Assembly (NCBI GenBank): GCA_017416465.1 | Contig: JAFQCK010000003.1 | Span: 57,554-121,553 of the forward strand | DNA: 64,000 bases | Source of the DNA: Lachnospiraceae bacterium | GTDB lineage: Bacteria; Bacillota; Clostridia; Lachnospirales; Lachnospiraceae | Reading direction: 5' to 3' | In this document: positions 49,545 through 58,688 of the stretch, piece after piece | Numbering within the stretch: position 1 is the stretch's first letter | Layout: the number at the start of each line of letters is the position of its first letter | The notes under the pieces: generated by a model | Seen by the model: only the letters and a program-made list of their open reading frames with translations | Databases searched by the model: none | Told to the model about the DNA's origin: nothing | Made by a program: the position numbers and the translations under genes

Positions 49545-52157
49545 ATGGCTAAATCTTTACTTGATAATGTAGGGCTTAAATATTTTTGGCAGAAAATCAA
49601 AAGCATTCTTGATGAGAAAGCAGATAAATCTGATATACCAGATATTAGCGTAAAAACAGATGATGTAAACGAATATGTTCTTACGATATCAGACCAAAAC
49701 GGAGTTATCGAAACACCTAATTTAAAAGCATCGTCTGCTGTATATGTTGGCTCTGATGAGGTTATACCCGACAATTATTATATTCAAATCGACCCCGAGG
49801 GAGAAGCCATAGAAATGCAAATATCTCCTTATTTCGCAGACAATATAGAAGAATTAGAAAAACATGGTGAAACAGACAAGCTATATGTATTACCCGACGG
49901 TTATATTTATGCCTATACTAAGACCACAGAAACCAAAAAAGTTTACGATAATTTGGCTGACACAACAAGCACTGATTGGATTAAGGGGTATAGATTATCA
50001 AACTCATCGGGAACTACAGAGGCTTCTGGCTATAGTATAACCAACTTTATTCCTTGCAGCCTTGATGATTTTATTTATATTAAAAATTGCCCCAAACTCA
50101 CCCAAGGCTATGCGTTGATGTATTATGACGAATCTAAAATGCGTATAGGGTTACTATATCCAAATATTGACTATGTTACTAATATAGAGGATTTAGGAAT
50201 AGAAGGTAACTATTATTATGATTCTGAGAGTGGCATAAGTATAATCAATGCAGGCAGATATATCAATGAGACCAGCGGTATAAATAATGTTTATACCGAT
50301 ACAGCTTATATAAGGCTTAGCATACCAACTGAAGCCGACGATGTAATTATTACTGTTAACCAAGAGATTATTGAAGAAGATATAGAAGTTACTTCATATC
50401 GATGGATGAATACAGATGTTAAATTTATAACATCAGATATTGATAAAACTGCGGTACAAAATATTATTCAGAACGAAATTCATAACAACATTTCTTCTAT
50501 GCAGGTAGAGCTTGATTTTGCTAATTCCATTGAAGATTGTGTTGATGAAGGTAAAGTATATATACTACCAGATGGATTTATTTATAAATACGGAGAGTTA
50601 GAAACAGAGGTAGTACATAACGCATACGACCCGAGCACTGCAAAGTTTAACTATCGATTAAGCTCGTCAGGTGCAGAAGTTTTTATTAACGGAGGTCTAC
50701 TCCTTGATTATATTGAGCAATCATATGACCCCGATTGTGTTGTGACTATAAGCGGAATTGAAAAATTAATATCTAACTATAGCAGTGTTTTTGTTGTTGA
50801 TTTCTTTGATAAATCTAAAAACCGTATTGCTGGAGCTCAGTGTGTAAATAATGACTATGAAATTTATGTTTCTACCGATGAAAAACAGTTACCTATATCC
50901 TTTAATATTTTTAAACCAACAGAGTCGTTTGACGGAATAGAGAATGTTGGATATGTTCGTATAAAGCTGGGAATAACCTCTGTTGATACGTCAATTTCCG
51001 CAGAAGATTGTGAGGGTTTAGTAGTCAACTTTTCTACAAAAAACGGATTAATTACAAATACGGGGTGGATAAACACCAATCATGCTTTTGCTCCGGCAGA
51101 CTACGAATACTTAGTAAACGAGCTCAAAGATGAAGTGAAAGTCCATAAGGAACGAATTGCAGTTCTTGAAAGCGTTTATTTTGATAACGGAACAGGTGGC
51201 ATTCCCGAAGAATGGGGAGAGGCTGTTGATAAATGCATCACAGATGTTAAAACTAATCAAGCCGGCAAAGACTGTGTGACTTTTGCGTTCTTCTCTGATA
51301 ACCACCAAAGAAACGGTTACTCTGGTTTGTTGATTTCTAAAATAATGAAAGAGTGCGGCATTCCGTATTGTTTTTATGGTGGAGACACAATTTCAAGTGG
51401 ATATCTCAATGAAGATAAGATGATAGCACAAGACAAGGCTTTCGACAATATAATGTCCCATATTCCTTACGGCAGATTTTGTAGAGCGGTCGGCAACCAT
51501 GATGGATATTGGAATGACAATGAAGTTAAAGGCTTCTATTCTCGGTCACAAATATATGAATTATTCCTACGAGAAGAAGGGATATCTCAAAACAAGCATT
51601 TTGGAAACGACGGTACATACTACTATATTGATGATATTGTAAGCAAGGTTCGCTTTATTGTTCTTAATACAAACGGAGATAACGGTGAAGAGAATGTAGA
51701 TGACATACAGCTTTCTTGGTTACAAAATACAGCACTATCGTTTAACGAAGAGGGCTGGGAAGTAGTTATTATTTCTCATCATCCTATCTCAAATCATTAT
51801 CATTCTAATATATCTAATGCTTCCGAGGTAATTTCGATAGTTATTAACTCGGGGGTTAAGATTATTGGCTGGTTTAGTGGTCATATTCACAGGGATAGAA
51901 TTTACACTCATTCGGCGGTAAATAGCGGCGATGGTGTCGAAGGCTCGGATGGAGATGAACTTGGATTTACTCAGATAACAATTACATCTGACCATACCGC
52001 AATTGCATATGACGATGCGACAAAGCACGCCGCAGATGGTAGTATCGAAAGTCACGCAATAGACTTCGTAACAATTAACAAAAATACTGGTATGGTAAAT
52101 ATAACACGACTTGGAATCGGAGACAGCAGAAGTTATCAATATAAGGAGGTGATATAA
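49545..52157 (+). CDS. Tail fibre with C-terminal calcineurin-like phosphoesterase, 870 aa
   Basis: ATG 49545 lies behind AGGGGGTG. Two diverged copies of a beta module carrying KLYVLPDGYIYAY and KVYILPDGFIYKY lie at about residues 110-300 and 330-520. The C-terminal 300 residues hold an intact metallophosphoesterase: SDNH, GGDTIS, GNHDGYW, SHHP and SGHIHRD. It would be displayed at the tail tip and could cleave phosphodiesters of teichoic acids or similar surface polymers (inference). Fibre with this domain fused is unusual but known in other phages as a principle (surface depolymerases). Confidence 0.85.
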   Translation: MAKSLLDNVGLKYFWQKIKSILDEKADKSDIPDISVKTDDVNEYVLTISDQNGVIETPNLKASSAVYVGSDEVIPDNYYIQIDPEGEAIEMQISPYFADNIEELEKHGETDKLYVLPDGYIYAYTKTTETKKVYDNLADTTSTDWIKGYRLSNSSGTTEASGYSITNFIPCSLDDFIYIKNCPKLTQGYALMYYDESKMRIGLLYPNIDYVTNIEDLGIEGNYYYDSESGISIINAGRYINETSGINNVYTDTAYIRLSIPTEADDVIITVNQEIIEEDIEVTSYRWMNTDVKFITSDIDKTAVQNIIQNEIHNNISSMQVELDFANSIEDCVDEGKVYILPDGFIYKYGELETEVVHNAYDPSTAKFNYRLSSSGAEVFINGGLLLDYIEQSYDPDCVVTISGIEKLISNYSSVFVVDFFDKSKNRIAGAQCVNNDYEIYVSTDEKQLPISFNIFKPTESFDGIENVGYVRIKLGITSVDTSISAEDCEGLVVNFSTKNGLITNTGWINTNHAFAPADYEYLVNELKDEVKVHKERIAVLESVYFDNGTGGIPEEWGEAVDKCITDVKTNQAGKDCVTFAFFSDNHQRNGYSGLLISKIMKECGIPYCFYGGDTISSGYLNEDKMIAQDKAFDNIMSHIPYGRFCRAVGNHDGYWNDNEVKGFYSRSQIYELFLREEGISQNKHFGNDGTYYYIDDIVSKVRFIVLNTNGDNGEENVDDIQLSWLQNTALSFNEEGWEVVIISHHPISNHYHSNISNASEVISIVINSGVKIIGWFSGHIHRDRIYTHSAVNSGDGVEGSDGDELGFTQITITSDHTAIAYDDATKHAADGSIESHAIDFVTINKNTGMVNITRLGIGDSRSYQYKEVI

Positions 52158-54116
52158 ATGGCTACAGTATTAAGAATCAGAGACAAAGACGGTAATATGG
52201 TTGATGTTCCCGCTATTCGTGGCAGAGACGGCAAAAACGGAAAGAGTGGGGTTTACGTTGGTTCAGGTGATATGCCAGATGATTGTAATGTGCAAATAGA
52301 TATATCTGGCGAAATATTAACCAAAGAAGAGCTAATGGGCATTCCTGGTGATAGCTATGTTTTAACTGATTCGGATAAATTAGAGATTGCTGAAATGATA
52401 AATGAGGCAACAATTATTGAAGCACCTAAAGTTGTTAATAGTATTAGCGAAATGACGGATACCAACAAGAGTTATGTTTTAACTTCTACAGGAACGGTTT
52501 GGTCAAATACGAAGGTAAAAGTTGAAACCGAAAAGTATATCGAGGAATCTGTAATATCATCGTCTGGAAACGAGGCATATATAGATAAATGTGTGTCAAC
52601 CGCTGTTGGTTTTATATCGAATAAGACCGGTTATGTAACATCTCCCTTTATAGATTTACTCAAATACAGTGATGATTCTACTAATGTTAAATCTGTAGAA
52701 ATCTCATTGAATGGTAACAAACAATGGATTTATGAAAATTCATCTACAGCACCAGCATATACAAGAGTTGGTATATATAGCGAAGAAATGGAGCAATTAA
52801 AATTAATTAGCAATTTAGCTATATCTACATGGAAAGAGTTTGTCCCAGATAGTATAGCGATAAATGGTACAGTGGCAACTATAAAAATAACACTGCCGTA
52901 TGAAGGTAGTGATGATAAAATTGCTAAGTATATCCATTTTTCAACGGAAGGTACTGAGTGGACAGACGGAGATATTACTGTTAAATACACGATTGTCGAA
53001 TCTTCTTATGGTGCAACTGAATGGCAGGATACGGGTCTTAAATGTTTAACGATTGGCAACGGAGACTCAGATATAAATAGTTCTGAATTTAATTTGATGA
53101 ATCCGAGCGTTAAAGAATTTATGGAAACTGATGATTATGACAGTAATGACTACAGCTATACACATATAGTAGCTTTGTCTGGTAGCGACTATTTCAGAAA
53201 AGATTTACCTCTACCTATCCGTATTAGTTGGAAAGACGATTCTGCGGTTGCCTACACTGTATCAATTAATACTTTGAGAGGCGTTTTAAACACTGGAATG
53301 AAAATTTACTACACAGAGAACAATTCTATCTCTATTTACAATTTAATTCCGGGTAAAACATATTATTATAAAGTACATGGGTTGTATGCAGATTCAAGTA
53401 AAAGACTAATAAAAAGTGGTAACTTCATAACTGTTGGAAAAACCAGAATGTTAAACATAGAAGGCGTTCAAAACGTGCGTGATATCGGCGGATATAAAGT
53501 AGATGATAATGGTGCTGCCAAGACAATTAAATATGGGATGATTTATAGAGGTAGCTGTATGGACGAGGCTGTATCAAGCAATCTAAAAATTACGGACTCT
53601 GGTCGAGTGGAGTTATTGACACAGGTTGGTGTTAAATCAGACCTTGATTTGAGATACGGGATTAACGAAAGTGCTTTGGGTAGTGGAGTAGATTTCAAAT
53701 GTGTAGCTTATAGTAGCTATGCGAACGCTGTGGATACTACAGAACAAAGAGTTTTGTTCAAAGAGATTTTTGATTATATCCTGAAACAACTTACTGACAA
53801 AAAGCCTGTATATGTTCACTGTCAGGGCGGATGTGATAGAACGGGAACACTAATCACTATTCTTATCGGATTGCTTGGTGTAAGCGAGAGTGATTTAGCG
53901 AAAGAGTACGAGTTAAGCTCGATGTCCAATATTGGTAAGAAGTCGAGAACCAGAATAACATCAAACCCCAGCGGGTACAACTATAAGGGTTTGATTGAAT
54001 CAATAAAAACTTTTTCGGGAGAAACTCTTACAGAAAAATTAATGTCTTTTGCCGAGACTTGCGGTATTACTTCCGAGGAAATTGATAATTTTAAGATGTT
54101 AATGCTCGAAGAATAA
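52158..54116 (+). CDS. Tail fibre with C-terminal tyrosine phosphatase-like domain, 652 aa
   Basis: The N-terminus (RIRDKDGNMVDVPAIRGRDG) is shared with the following fibre protein, followed by one copy of the beta module found in the preceding gene. The C-terminal 210 residues are a PTP3-type phosphatase: NVRDIGGYKVDD, DLDLRYG, and the P-loop HCQGGCDRTG with nucleophile C555 and R561. A phosphatase on a virion fibre could act on phosphorylated cell-surface groups; substrate unknown. Confidence 0.82.
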   Translation: MATVLRIRDKDGNMVDVPAIRGRDGKNGKSGVYVGSGDMPDDCNVQIDISGEILTKEELMGIPGDSYVLTDSDKLEIAEMINEATIIEAPKVVNSISEMTDTNKSYVLTSTGTVWSNTKVKVETEKYIEESVISSSGNEAYIDKCVSTAVGFISNKTGYVTSPFIDLLKYSDDSTNVKSVEISLNGNKQWIYENSSTAPAYTRVGIYSEEMEQLKLISNLAISTWKEFVPDSIAINGTVATIKITLPYEGSDDKIAKYIHFSTEGTEWTDGDITVKYTIVESSYGATEWQDTGLKCLTIGNGDSDINSSEFNLMNPSVKEFMETDDYDSNDYSYTHIVALSGSDYFRKDLPLPIRISWKDDSAVAYTVSINTLRGVLNTGMKIYYTENNSISIYNLIPGKTYYYKVHGLYADSSKRLIKSGNFITVGKTRMLNIEGVQNVRDIGGYKVDDNGAAKTIKYGMIYRGSCMDEAVSSNLKITDSGRVELLTQVGVKSDLDLRYGINESALGSGVDFKCVAYSSYANAVDTTEQRVLFKEIFDYILKQLTDKKPVYVHCQGGCDRTGTLITILIGLLGVSESDLAKEYELSSMSNIGKKSRTRITSNPSGYNYKGLIESIKTFSGETLTEKLMSFAETCGITSEEIDNFKMLMLEE

Positions 54117-54133
54117 TGAAAGGAGTCTGAGTT

Positions 54134-55096
54134 ATGGCAGTTTTAAAAATAAGAGATGAGAATGGAAATATTATTGGGATTCCTGCATTAAAGGGCGACA
54201 ACGGCAAATCGGCTTATGAAATTGCGGTTGATAAAGGTTTTGAAGGAACAGAAGAAGAGTGGCTTGAAAGTTTAAAAGGTGCTGGTGGCGGAAATGTAGA
54301 CATAACTGAGGAAATAGACCCAACTGTTCCAGACTGGGCAAAACAAAAAGAAAAGCCCTCATACGCAGCAAACGAAATCGAATACTCTACTGTTATTTCC
54401 GAAGATATTAATGATGTAGGCGAAGCTCTTGATGTTTTAGTGGAAGCTGTCAATAGTGCGGGTGCTACGATTGATGACATCTATAATAATTTCGCTCGAA
54501 AGGACGATATACCTACCACCGCAGAAGATGTAGGTGCACTTCCTGACACCACAGTAATACCAACTAAAACAAGTCAGCTTGAAAACGATAATGGTTATGT
54601 CGTAGATGGTCTATATAACCTCAATCCGAGAAAAAAGATTTTGGATGGAAATAAGCATCAAATAGATTATGTTGTTGTTGGAAACACCATATGCGTAGGT
54701 TTATGGATTGACCCTTCGGATGAAACCGTGAATATTGACCCGAATTATGAGGAGGGATATAACCCCAACTCTGACCCAAACTACAACCCATATGATGTCA
54801 ATAATCAATGTAAAACACCTGACGAAAAGATAATTCCAGATAACGCTATCATTACTAATATTGAGTTTTATGTGGAAAATATGGAGAAATTTGTCTCTAT
54901 CGAGGATGTAAGAAAAACAGACAAATTCAATTATGTTAACTACATGGGAAAATTTCATAGACCATATCAAGATAACGACAATACAGGTATGTATATTATC
55001 GCTGAAATATGGGTATCAGCCTTGAATTACCTTACAGATGCTATAGGAACATATGGCGTAGGTGCTGTTGTTATCACTTATTATTTAGATGAATAA
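54134..55096 (+). CDS. Tail fibre protein, 320 aa
   Basis: Shares with its upstream neighbour the start VLKIRDENGNIIGIPALKG, then carries SAYEIAVDKGFEGTEEEWL, a segment very common in Firmicutes phage fibres. C-terminal beta-rich region without enzyme domain. AAAGGAG precedes ATG. Confidence 0.72.
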   Translation: MAVLKIRDENGNIIGIPALKGDNGKSAYEIAVDKGFEGTEEEWLESLKGAGGGNVDITEEIDPTVPDWAKQKEKPSYAANEIEYSTVISEDINDVGEALDVLVEAVNSAGATIDDIYNNFARKDDIPTTAEDVGALPDTTVIPTKTSQLENDNGYVVDGLYNLNPRKKILDGNKHQIDYVVVGNTICVGLWIDPSDETVNIDPNYEEGYNPNSDPNYNPYDVNNQCKTPDEKIIPDNAIITNIEFYVENMEKFVSIEDVRKTDKFNYVNYMGKFHRPYQDNDNTGMYIIAEIWVSALNYLTDAIGTYGVGAVVITYYLDE

Positions 55097-55104
55097 ATAT
55101 ATTG

Positions 55105-55135
55105 AGGTCGCTCTATCGAGTGGCTTATTTTATTA
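55105..55135 (+). terminator. Weak terminator after the fibre gene
   Basis: GGTCGCTC/GAGTGGCT arms with G:U pairs, followed by TTATTTTATT. Confidence 0.45.
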
Positions 55136-55150
55136 TAAGGAGGAAATCGT

Positions 55151-55489
55151 ATGAAAACAAAAGTTATGCATGTAACAAGTGACAACGGATATATTTCAAT
55201 TAACAACCCCGATATAGGTAAAATCACATTTTATGCAAAGCTTCCTAAATGTGCTGTTATTAAGACAGTGAAAATTAATGATATGTTTCTCGAAGATATT
55301 CTTGTTGACAAGAAGATTGAATATTACAGAAAGCATATGGACGGAGATATGAGAATGCTTGGAACAGCCGATTTCGGCAACGCTCTTTTTGAGAATGAAT
55401 GGCTAAAAGACTTTGTATTTAAAGTCGATAATTTTGTTATTCAAGAATTTGATGTATATTACGAAGAAGAGGCTGTTATCGAAGTTTAA
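55151..55489 (+). CDS. Hypothetical phage protein, 112 aa
   Basis: ATG 55151 behind AAGGAGG. Beta-rich (KTKVMHVTSDNGYISINNP) with a charged centre (YRKHMDGDMRMLG). Between fibres and lysis genes; could be a fibre accessory or chaperone. Unrecognised. Confidence 0.58.
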   Translation: MKTKVMHVTSDNGYISINNPDIGKITFYAKLPKCAVIKTVKINDMFLEDILVDKKIEYYRKHMDGDMRMLGTADFGNALFENEWLKDFVFKVDNFVIQEFDVYYEEEAVIEV

Positions 55490-55539
55490 TATCAATGTGA
55501 TAAATCGTCATAAAGTATATAAAAAAAGGAGAATAAAAC

Positions 55540-55653
55540 ATGGATTTCATTGTAGAATTTTTAAATCAGTTTATTTATCATTCACTTGAATTAGTGAGAA
55601 CTATTGGTGATTTTGCCGGATATCTTTCGGAAATTCATTTTCCTGTAGTTTGA
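55540..55653 (+). CDS. Very small hydrophobic protein, 37 aa
   Basis: ATG 55540 follows AAAAAGGAG. The product MDFIVEFLNQFIYHSLELVR is amphipathic or membrane-associated. It sits just before a terminator and the lysis genes. Function unknown; a small lysis-associated protein is possible. Confidence 0.5.
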   Translation: MDFIVEFLNQFIYHSLELVRTIGDFAGYLSEIHFPVV

Positions 55654-55661
55654 TATGAAAC

Positions 55662-55696
55662 AAAGAACCAGTCCGAAAGGATTGGTTCTTTTATTT
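55662..55696 (+). terminator. Terminator before the lysis genes
   Basis: AAAGAACCAGTCC and GGATTGGTTCTTT arms around GAAA, then TTATTTT. The tetraloop and long stem make it strong. Confidence 0.85.
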
Positions 55697-55710
55697 TGGA
55701 GGTGATAATT

Positions 55711-56079
55711 ATGTCCGAAAGTATTTTAGAAATATTAGGAGGACTCGGTATAGGTACAGCTATTACCGGTTTTGTTGTTTGGCTTATAAAAGAATATATA
55801 AAAAGCAAACGAACACAAAAAGAAGAAAAAATCAAACAAGAAGAACAAGCTTGTGAACAAAAAGAAAAAGAATTAATGGAATTTCGTTGTATGCAGATGA
55901 AGGTAATAAGTGCTTGTGTAATTTTAAGTGAAGCAACTGCAAGAGCAGTTCAAAGAATACCGGATGCAAAATGCAATGGTGATATGCACAAGGCTTTAAA
56001 TTCAACGGAAGAAATTAAAAATGAATTGGATAATTTTATGTCCAGTCGAGGTATGAATCATCTTTTTGGTGGGCAGTAA
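55711..56079 (+). CDS. Single-pass membrane protein with coiled coil, 122 aa
   Basis: ATG 55711 behind GGAGGTG. One N-terminal membrane helix (GLGIGTAITGFVVWLI), then a charged coiled coil (KSKRTQKEEKIKQEEQA). The layout (anchor plus coiled coil) in front of the holin resembles lysis accessory proteins. Unrecognised. Confidence 0.62.
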   Translation: MSESILEILGGLGIGTAITGFVVWLIKEYIKSKRTQKEEKIKQEEQACEQKEKELMEFRCMQMKVISACVILSEATARAVQRIPDAKCNGDMHKALNSTEEIKNELDNFMSSRGMNHLFGGQ

Positions 56080-56089
56080 AGGCGGTTTT

Positions 56090-56431
56090 ATGAAAAAGTT
56101 TATTAACGCCTGTATTATTCGTTATCGAAAATGGAAGAAGAAAAAAGAAGCTGATTCAAACAGTATTTTAAATTGGCTTTGGGAATTTAGTAAAAAAGTC
56201 GTTATTTTTGTTACGCTTTGTTATTTCATACAGTGCATTTATATCACCGTTATGATAAACACCGTTCCTGATAGTGCTGTATTATCCACTCTTGTTACAG
56301 AATCCAATGAAACATTTAGAGTGATAATTGGCGGTTATTTATTAAAATCGGGAATTGAAAATGCGGTAAAAATTAAAACCGCAAAAATAGCGAAAAAACA
56401 TGATTTAAACATTGAAGGGAGTTATGAATAA
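56090..56431 (+). CDS. Membrane protein, 113 aa
   Basis: ATG 56090 (MKKFINACIIRYRKWKKKK) with AAAGGCGG. Basic N-terminus, membrane helix at about 38-57 (VVIFVTLCYFIQCIYITVMI) and a second hydrophobic stretch. Last base shared with the holin start (TAATG). Possible holin-associated protein (anti-holin). Confidence 0.6.
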   Translation: MKKFINACIIRYRKWKKKKEADSNSILNWLWEFSKKVVIFVTLCYFIQCIYITVMINTVPDSAVLSTLVTESNETFRVIIGGYLLKSGIENAVKIKTAKIAKKHDLNIEGSYE

Positions 56432-56754
56432 TGGCTAATTGGTATTGGTATGTTGCAATCGCAGCAGGTGTATTAGTAATTGGTTTTGCAGTATATAAAA
56501 TTTTTGGCATTGACAAAATTAGAGAATGGCTTTTAATTGCCGTTAGTAAAGCAGAAGAAAAATATGGTAGTGGAACAGGTAAGCTTAAACTTGTTTATGT
56601 TTATGATATGTTTATTGAAAAATTTCCTAAATTGCAAGCAATTGTACCTTATGTTCTTTTTTCACATCTTGTTGACCAAGCTTTGGTGGCAATGAGAAAG
56701 ATGCTTGAAAACGAAAAAATTGCAGAGATTTTATCAAAGAAAGGCGTGGAATAA
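56431..56754 (+). CDS. Holin (LLH-like)
   Basis: 107 aa: N-terminal membrane helix (WYWYVAIAAGVLVIGFAVY), then AVSKAEEKYGSGTGKLKLVYV, the signature seen in LLH-family phage holins. It would permeabilise the membrane at the end of infection. Directly precedes the endolysin gene. Confidence 0.75.
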   Translation: MANWYWYVAIAAGVLVIGFAVYKIFGIDKIREWLLIAVSKAEEKYGSGTGKLKLVYVYDMFIEKFPKLQAIVPYVLFSHLVDQALVAMRKMLENEKIAEILSKKGVE

Positions 56755-56756
56755 AT

Positions 56757-57641
56757 ATGGCAAACATCATTAATCCTAAAAATAGTGTCTTAAAACGAGG
56801 ATATCATAGAATGACATTGGATTTTGGTAATACATATTCAAACGGTTCTTTTCATAAAGGATGTGATTTTACAGGAAATACTTCTGTAGATGATGGTTAT
56901 GACTATGTAGTTGCTGTAGCCGATGGTATAGTTACGAGTTGTCAAAATACAATTGGCGGAGTTGTAAAAGATACAGGTACAGCAGGTATGGGTAATTATG
57001 TTTATATAGAACATGATAATGGTTATAGAAGTAGATATCAACATATGAAAAAGGGTTCTGTAACGGTCAAGAAAGGTGATAAGGTTAAAGCTGGACAAGT
57101 TATCGGATATATTGGAAACACAGGAAATAGTACAGGTAGACATCTTCATTTTGATATTTCTGCGACTGGCAAAGTGGCTGGTGGTACATATATTGCATCC
57201 CAGAATAGAACATATTTTGACCCTAAACCTTATATAAAAGGTACAAAAACTTTGTCAAAAAATACTGCAACTGCGACAGTTAAGAAGAGTGTTTCAGAAA
57301 TTGCCAAAGATATTATTAATGGTGTTGGTGAATGGAAAAACTGTAACGGAACAGCAAGAAAGACTAAACTTGAATCAATGGGTTATAGCTACTCAGAAGT
57401 TCAAGCTGAAATTAACAAACAACTCAAAACAGGTTTAAAATATTATCCTAAATACGAGGGTAAATCAACACAGATTGACATTGTACTGAAGGATATCGGT
57501 GTTCCTACTAAATATTACGGAAGCTGGTCAAAGAGAAAGCCCATTGCTAAGGCTAATGGTATTAGTACATATGTTGGAACATCTAAGCAGAATGAAAAAC
57601 TTGTAAATCTTGCAAAACAGGGTAAATTAATTAGACCTTAA
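56757..57641 (+). CDS. Endolysin: M23 peptidase with CW_7-like wall-binding domain
   Basis: 294 aa. The N-terminal LytM/M23 domain has HKGCD (H33, D37) and HLHFD (H129, H131), the zinc and catalytic residues for cutting peptidoglycan cross-bridges. Residues about 185-222 (VSEIAKDIINGVGEWKN ... GYSYSEVQAEINK) match the Cpl-7-type CW_7 wall-binding repeat, one copy, and a further C-terminal basic region follows. Released by the holin encoded just before. Confidence 0.85.
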   Translation: MANIINPKNSVLKRGYHRMTLDFGNTYSNGSFHKGCDFTGNTSVDDGYDYVVAVADGIVTSCQNTIGGVVKDTGTAGMGNYVYIEHDNGYRSRYQHMKKGSVTVKKGDKVKAGQVIGYIGNTGNSTGRHLHFDISATGKVAGGTYIASQNRTYFDPKPYIKGTKTLSKNTATATVKKSVSEIAKDIINGVGEWKNCNGTARKTKLESMGYSYSEVQAEINKQLKTGLKYYPKYEGKSTQIDIVLKDIGVPTKYYGSWSKRKPIAKANGISTYVGTSKQNEKLVNLAKQGKLIRP

Positions 57642-57648
57642 ACTTGAA

Positions 57649-57680
57649 AGGGTTGTTTATTAATAAACAATCCTTAATTT
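57649..57680 (+). terminator. Terminator after the endolysin
   Basis: Near-perfect palindrome GGGTTGTTTATTAATAAACAATCC followed by TTAATTT. Likely ends the late cluster. Confidence 0.6.
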
Positions 57681-57696
57681 GAATTAATTTGTTTGT

Positions 57697-57868
57697 GATA
57701 AAAATCTAATTTTATCGTAAATTAGACTGGTGATGAAGATTCAGGCTGTTTCAAGATGCAATTTGTTTCTGAGCTTTCAATGGGTTATATGTTAACCGCA
57801 ACTTGAATAGGATAAATTCCGAAAGAAAACATTTATAGGCAGAGTAAAAACTCTGCCTATTTTTTTGT
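57697..57868 (+). ncRNA. Non-coding stretch ending in a strong terminator (possible small RNA)
   Basis: The 403-bp gap 57642-58044 has no credible gene. A small GATAAAA/TTTTATC hairpin near 57697-57716 is followed by about 110 bases of unassigned sequence and then a strong terminator, ATAGGCAGAGT/ACTCTGCCTAT plus TTTTTT (57835-57868). A terminator with no preceding gene after the endolysin terminator suggests a small transcript; no clear promoter found. Confidence 0.4.
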
Positions 57869-57916
57869 TGATATTTTTATATAAGGGTGAAAATGGGTAT
57901 TATAGGAAATAAATGG

Positions 57917-57945
57917 TTGACAAAGGGGAAATTATGCTGTAAAAT
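57917..57945 (+). promoter_or_regulatory. Promoter of the lysogenic ImmA unit
   Basis: TTGACA at 57917-57922, 17-bp spacer and TAAAAT at 57940-57945. It precedes the ImmA gene by about 100 bases. No copy of the 18-bp element is seen here, which fits expression in the lysogen. Confidence 0.78.
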
Positions 57946-58044
57946 TAAGATGTAAAATCAGTTTATCCTTCAGTATTAGACGTTATCTTCTTTATTTCAA
58001 TGATAAAATAATCATATTATCATTGATTATTGGAGGAGATTGTT

Positions 58045-58665
58045 TTGTTAAACAAAAGAGAACAATTAAACAAAGGAATGGAATGGGATAAAATGTGTAA
58101 AAAATTAAAAGAGATAAGTGGTAAGACACCAGAAGAGATTTTAAAATTTTGTGGACAAGAAAACAGAATACCAATTGATATTATGGATATAATATTTAAA
58201 TTAGGTATTATTTTAAATGAAACTGATTTTACGGAGATTGAACAATCACAAGACTTTGAATGTTGTGGAAACATTTTAGGAGCAGTTTATACAGAAGGAG
58301 ATGATTTAAATATTTGTTATCAAAAGCAGTCAGGAGAAATTAAATTAAAGTCACAAATAGAACATAGAAAAAGATTTACTCTCGCACATGAACTTGCTCA
58401 TTGTTGTTTAGACATGAATCCAGATGCACAGGATTATCACTTAGAGTTTAGAACAGACCAATTGCAGAGTGATAATAAAAAAGAGTACAACGCAAATGTT
58501 TTTGCAGGACAATTATTGATACCAACCAAATCGCTACTTTCTGTATATTATAGATTAGAAGTTCCTTCTTTAGAATTTCTTGCAAATTTATTTAATGTGT
58601 CAAAAAAAGTAATGATTGCAAGGTTGAATTATTTAAAATTACCATTTTTTTCAGATAATGAATAA
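58045..58665 (+). CDS. ImmA/IrrE-family metallopeptidase
   Basis: 206 aa with HELAH zinc motif (H115, E116, H119) in FTLAHELAHCCLDMN and the family's later segment EYNANVFAGQLLIP. Members cleave phage repressors and trigger induction (ImmA of ICEBs1) or act in stress signalling. TTG 58045 is chosen because GGAGGAG lies 6 bases upstream. No helix-turn-helix repressor is next to it, unlike the usual ImmR/ImmA pair, so its target is elsewhere in the genome. Confidence 0.85.
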   Translation: MLNKREQLNKGMEWDKMCKKLKEISGKTPEEILKFCGQENRIPIDIMDIIFKLGIILNETDFTEIEQSQDFECCGNILGAVYTEGDDLNICYQKQSGEIKLKSQIEHRKRFTLAHELAHCCLDMNPDAQDYHLEFRTDQLQSDNKKEYNANVFAGQLLIPTKSLLSVYYRLEVPSLEFLANLFNVSKKVMIARLNYLKLPFFSDNE

Positions 58666-58688
58666 AAATATTTAGGAGTTAACAAATC

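Noticed and set aside
57720-57830. Arbitrium-like signal peptide gene
   Set aside because: Only 16-20-codon frames without ribosome binding sites or signal peptide; no AimR-like receptor was seen.
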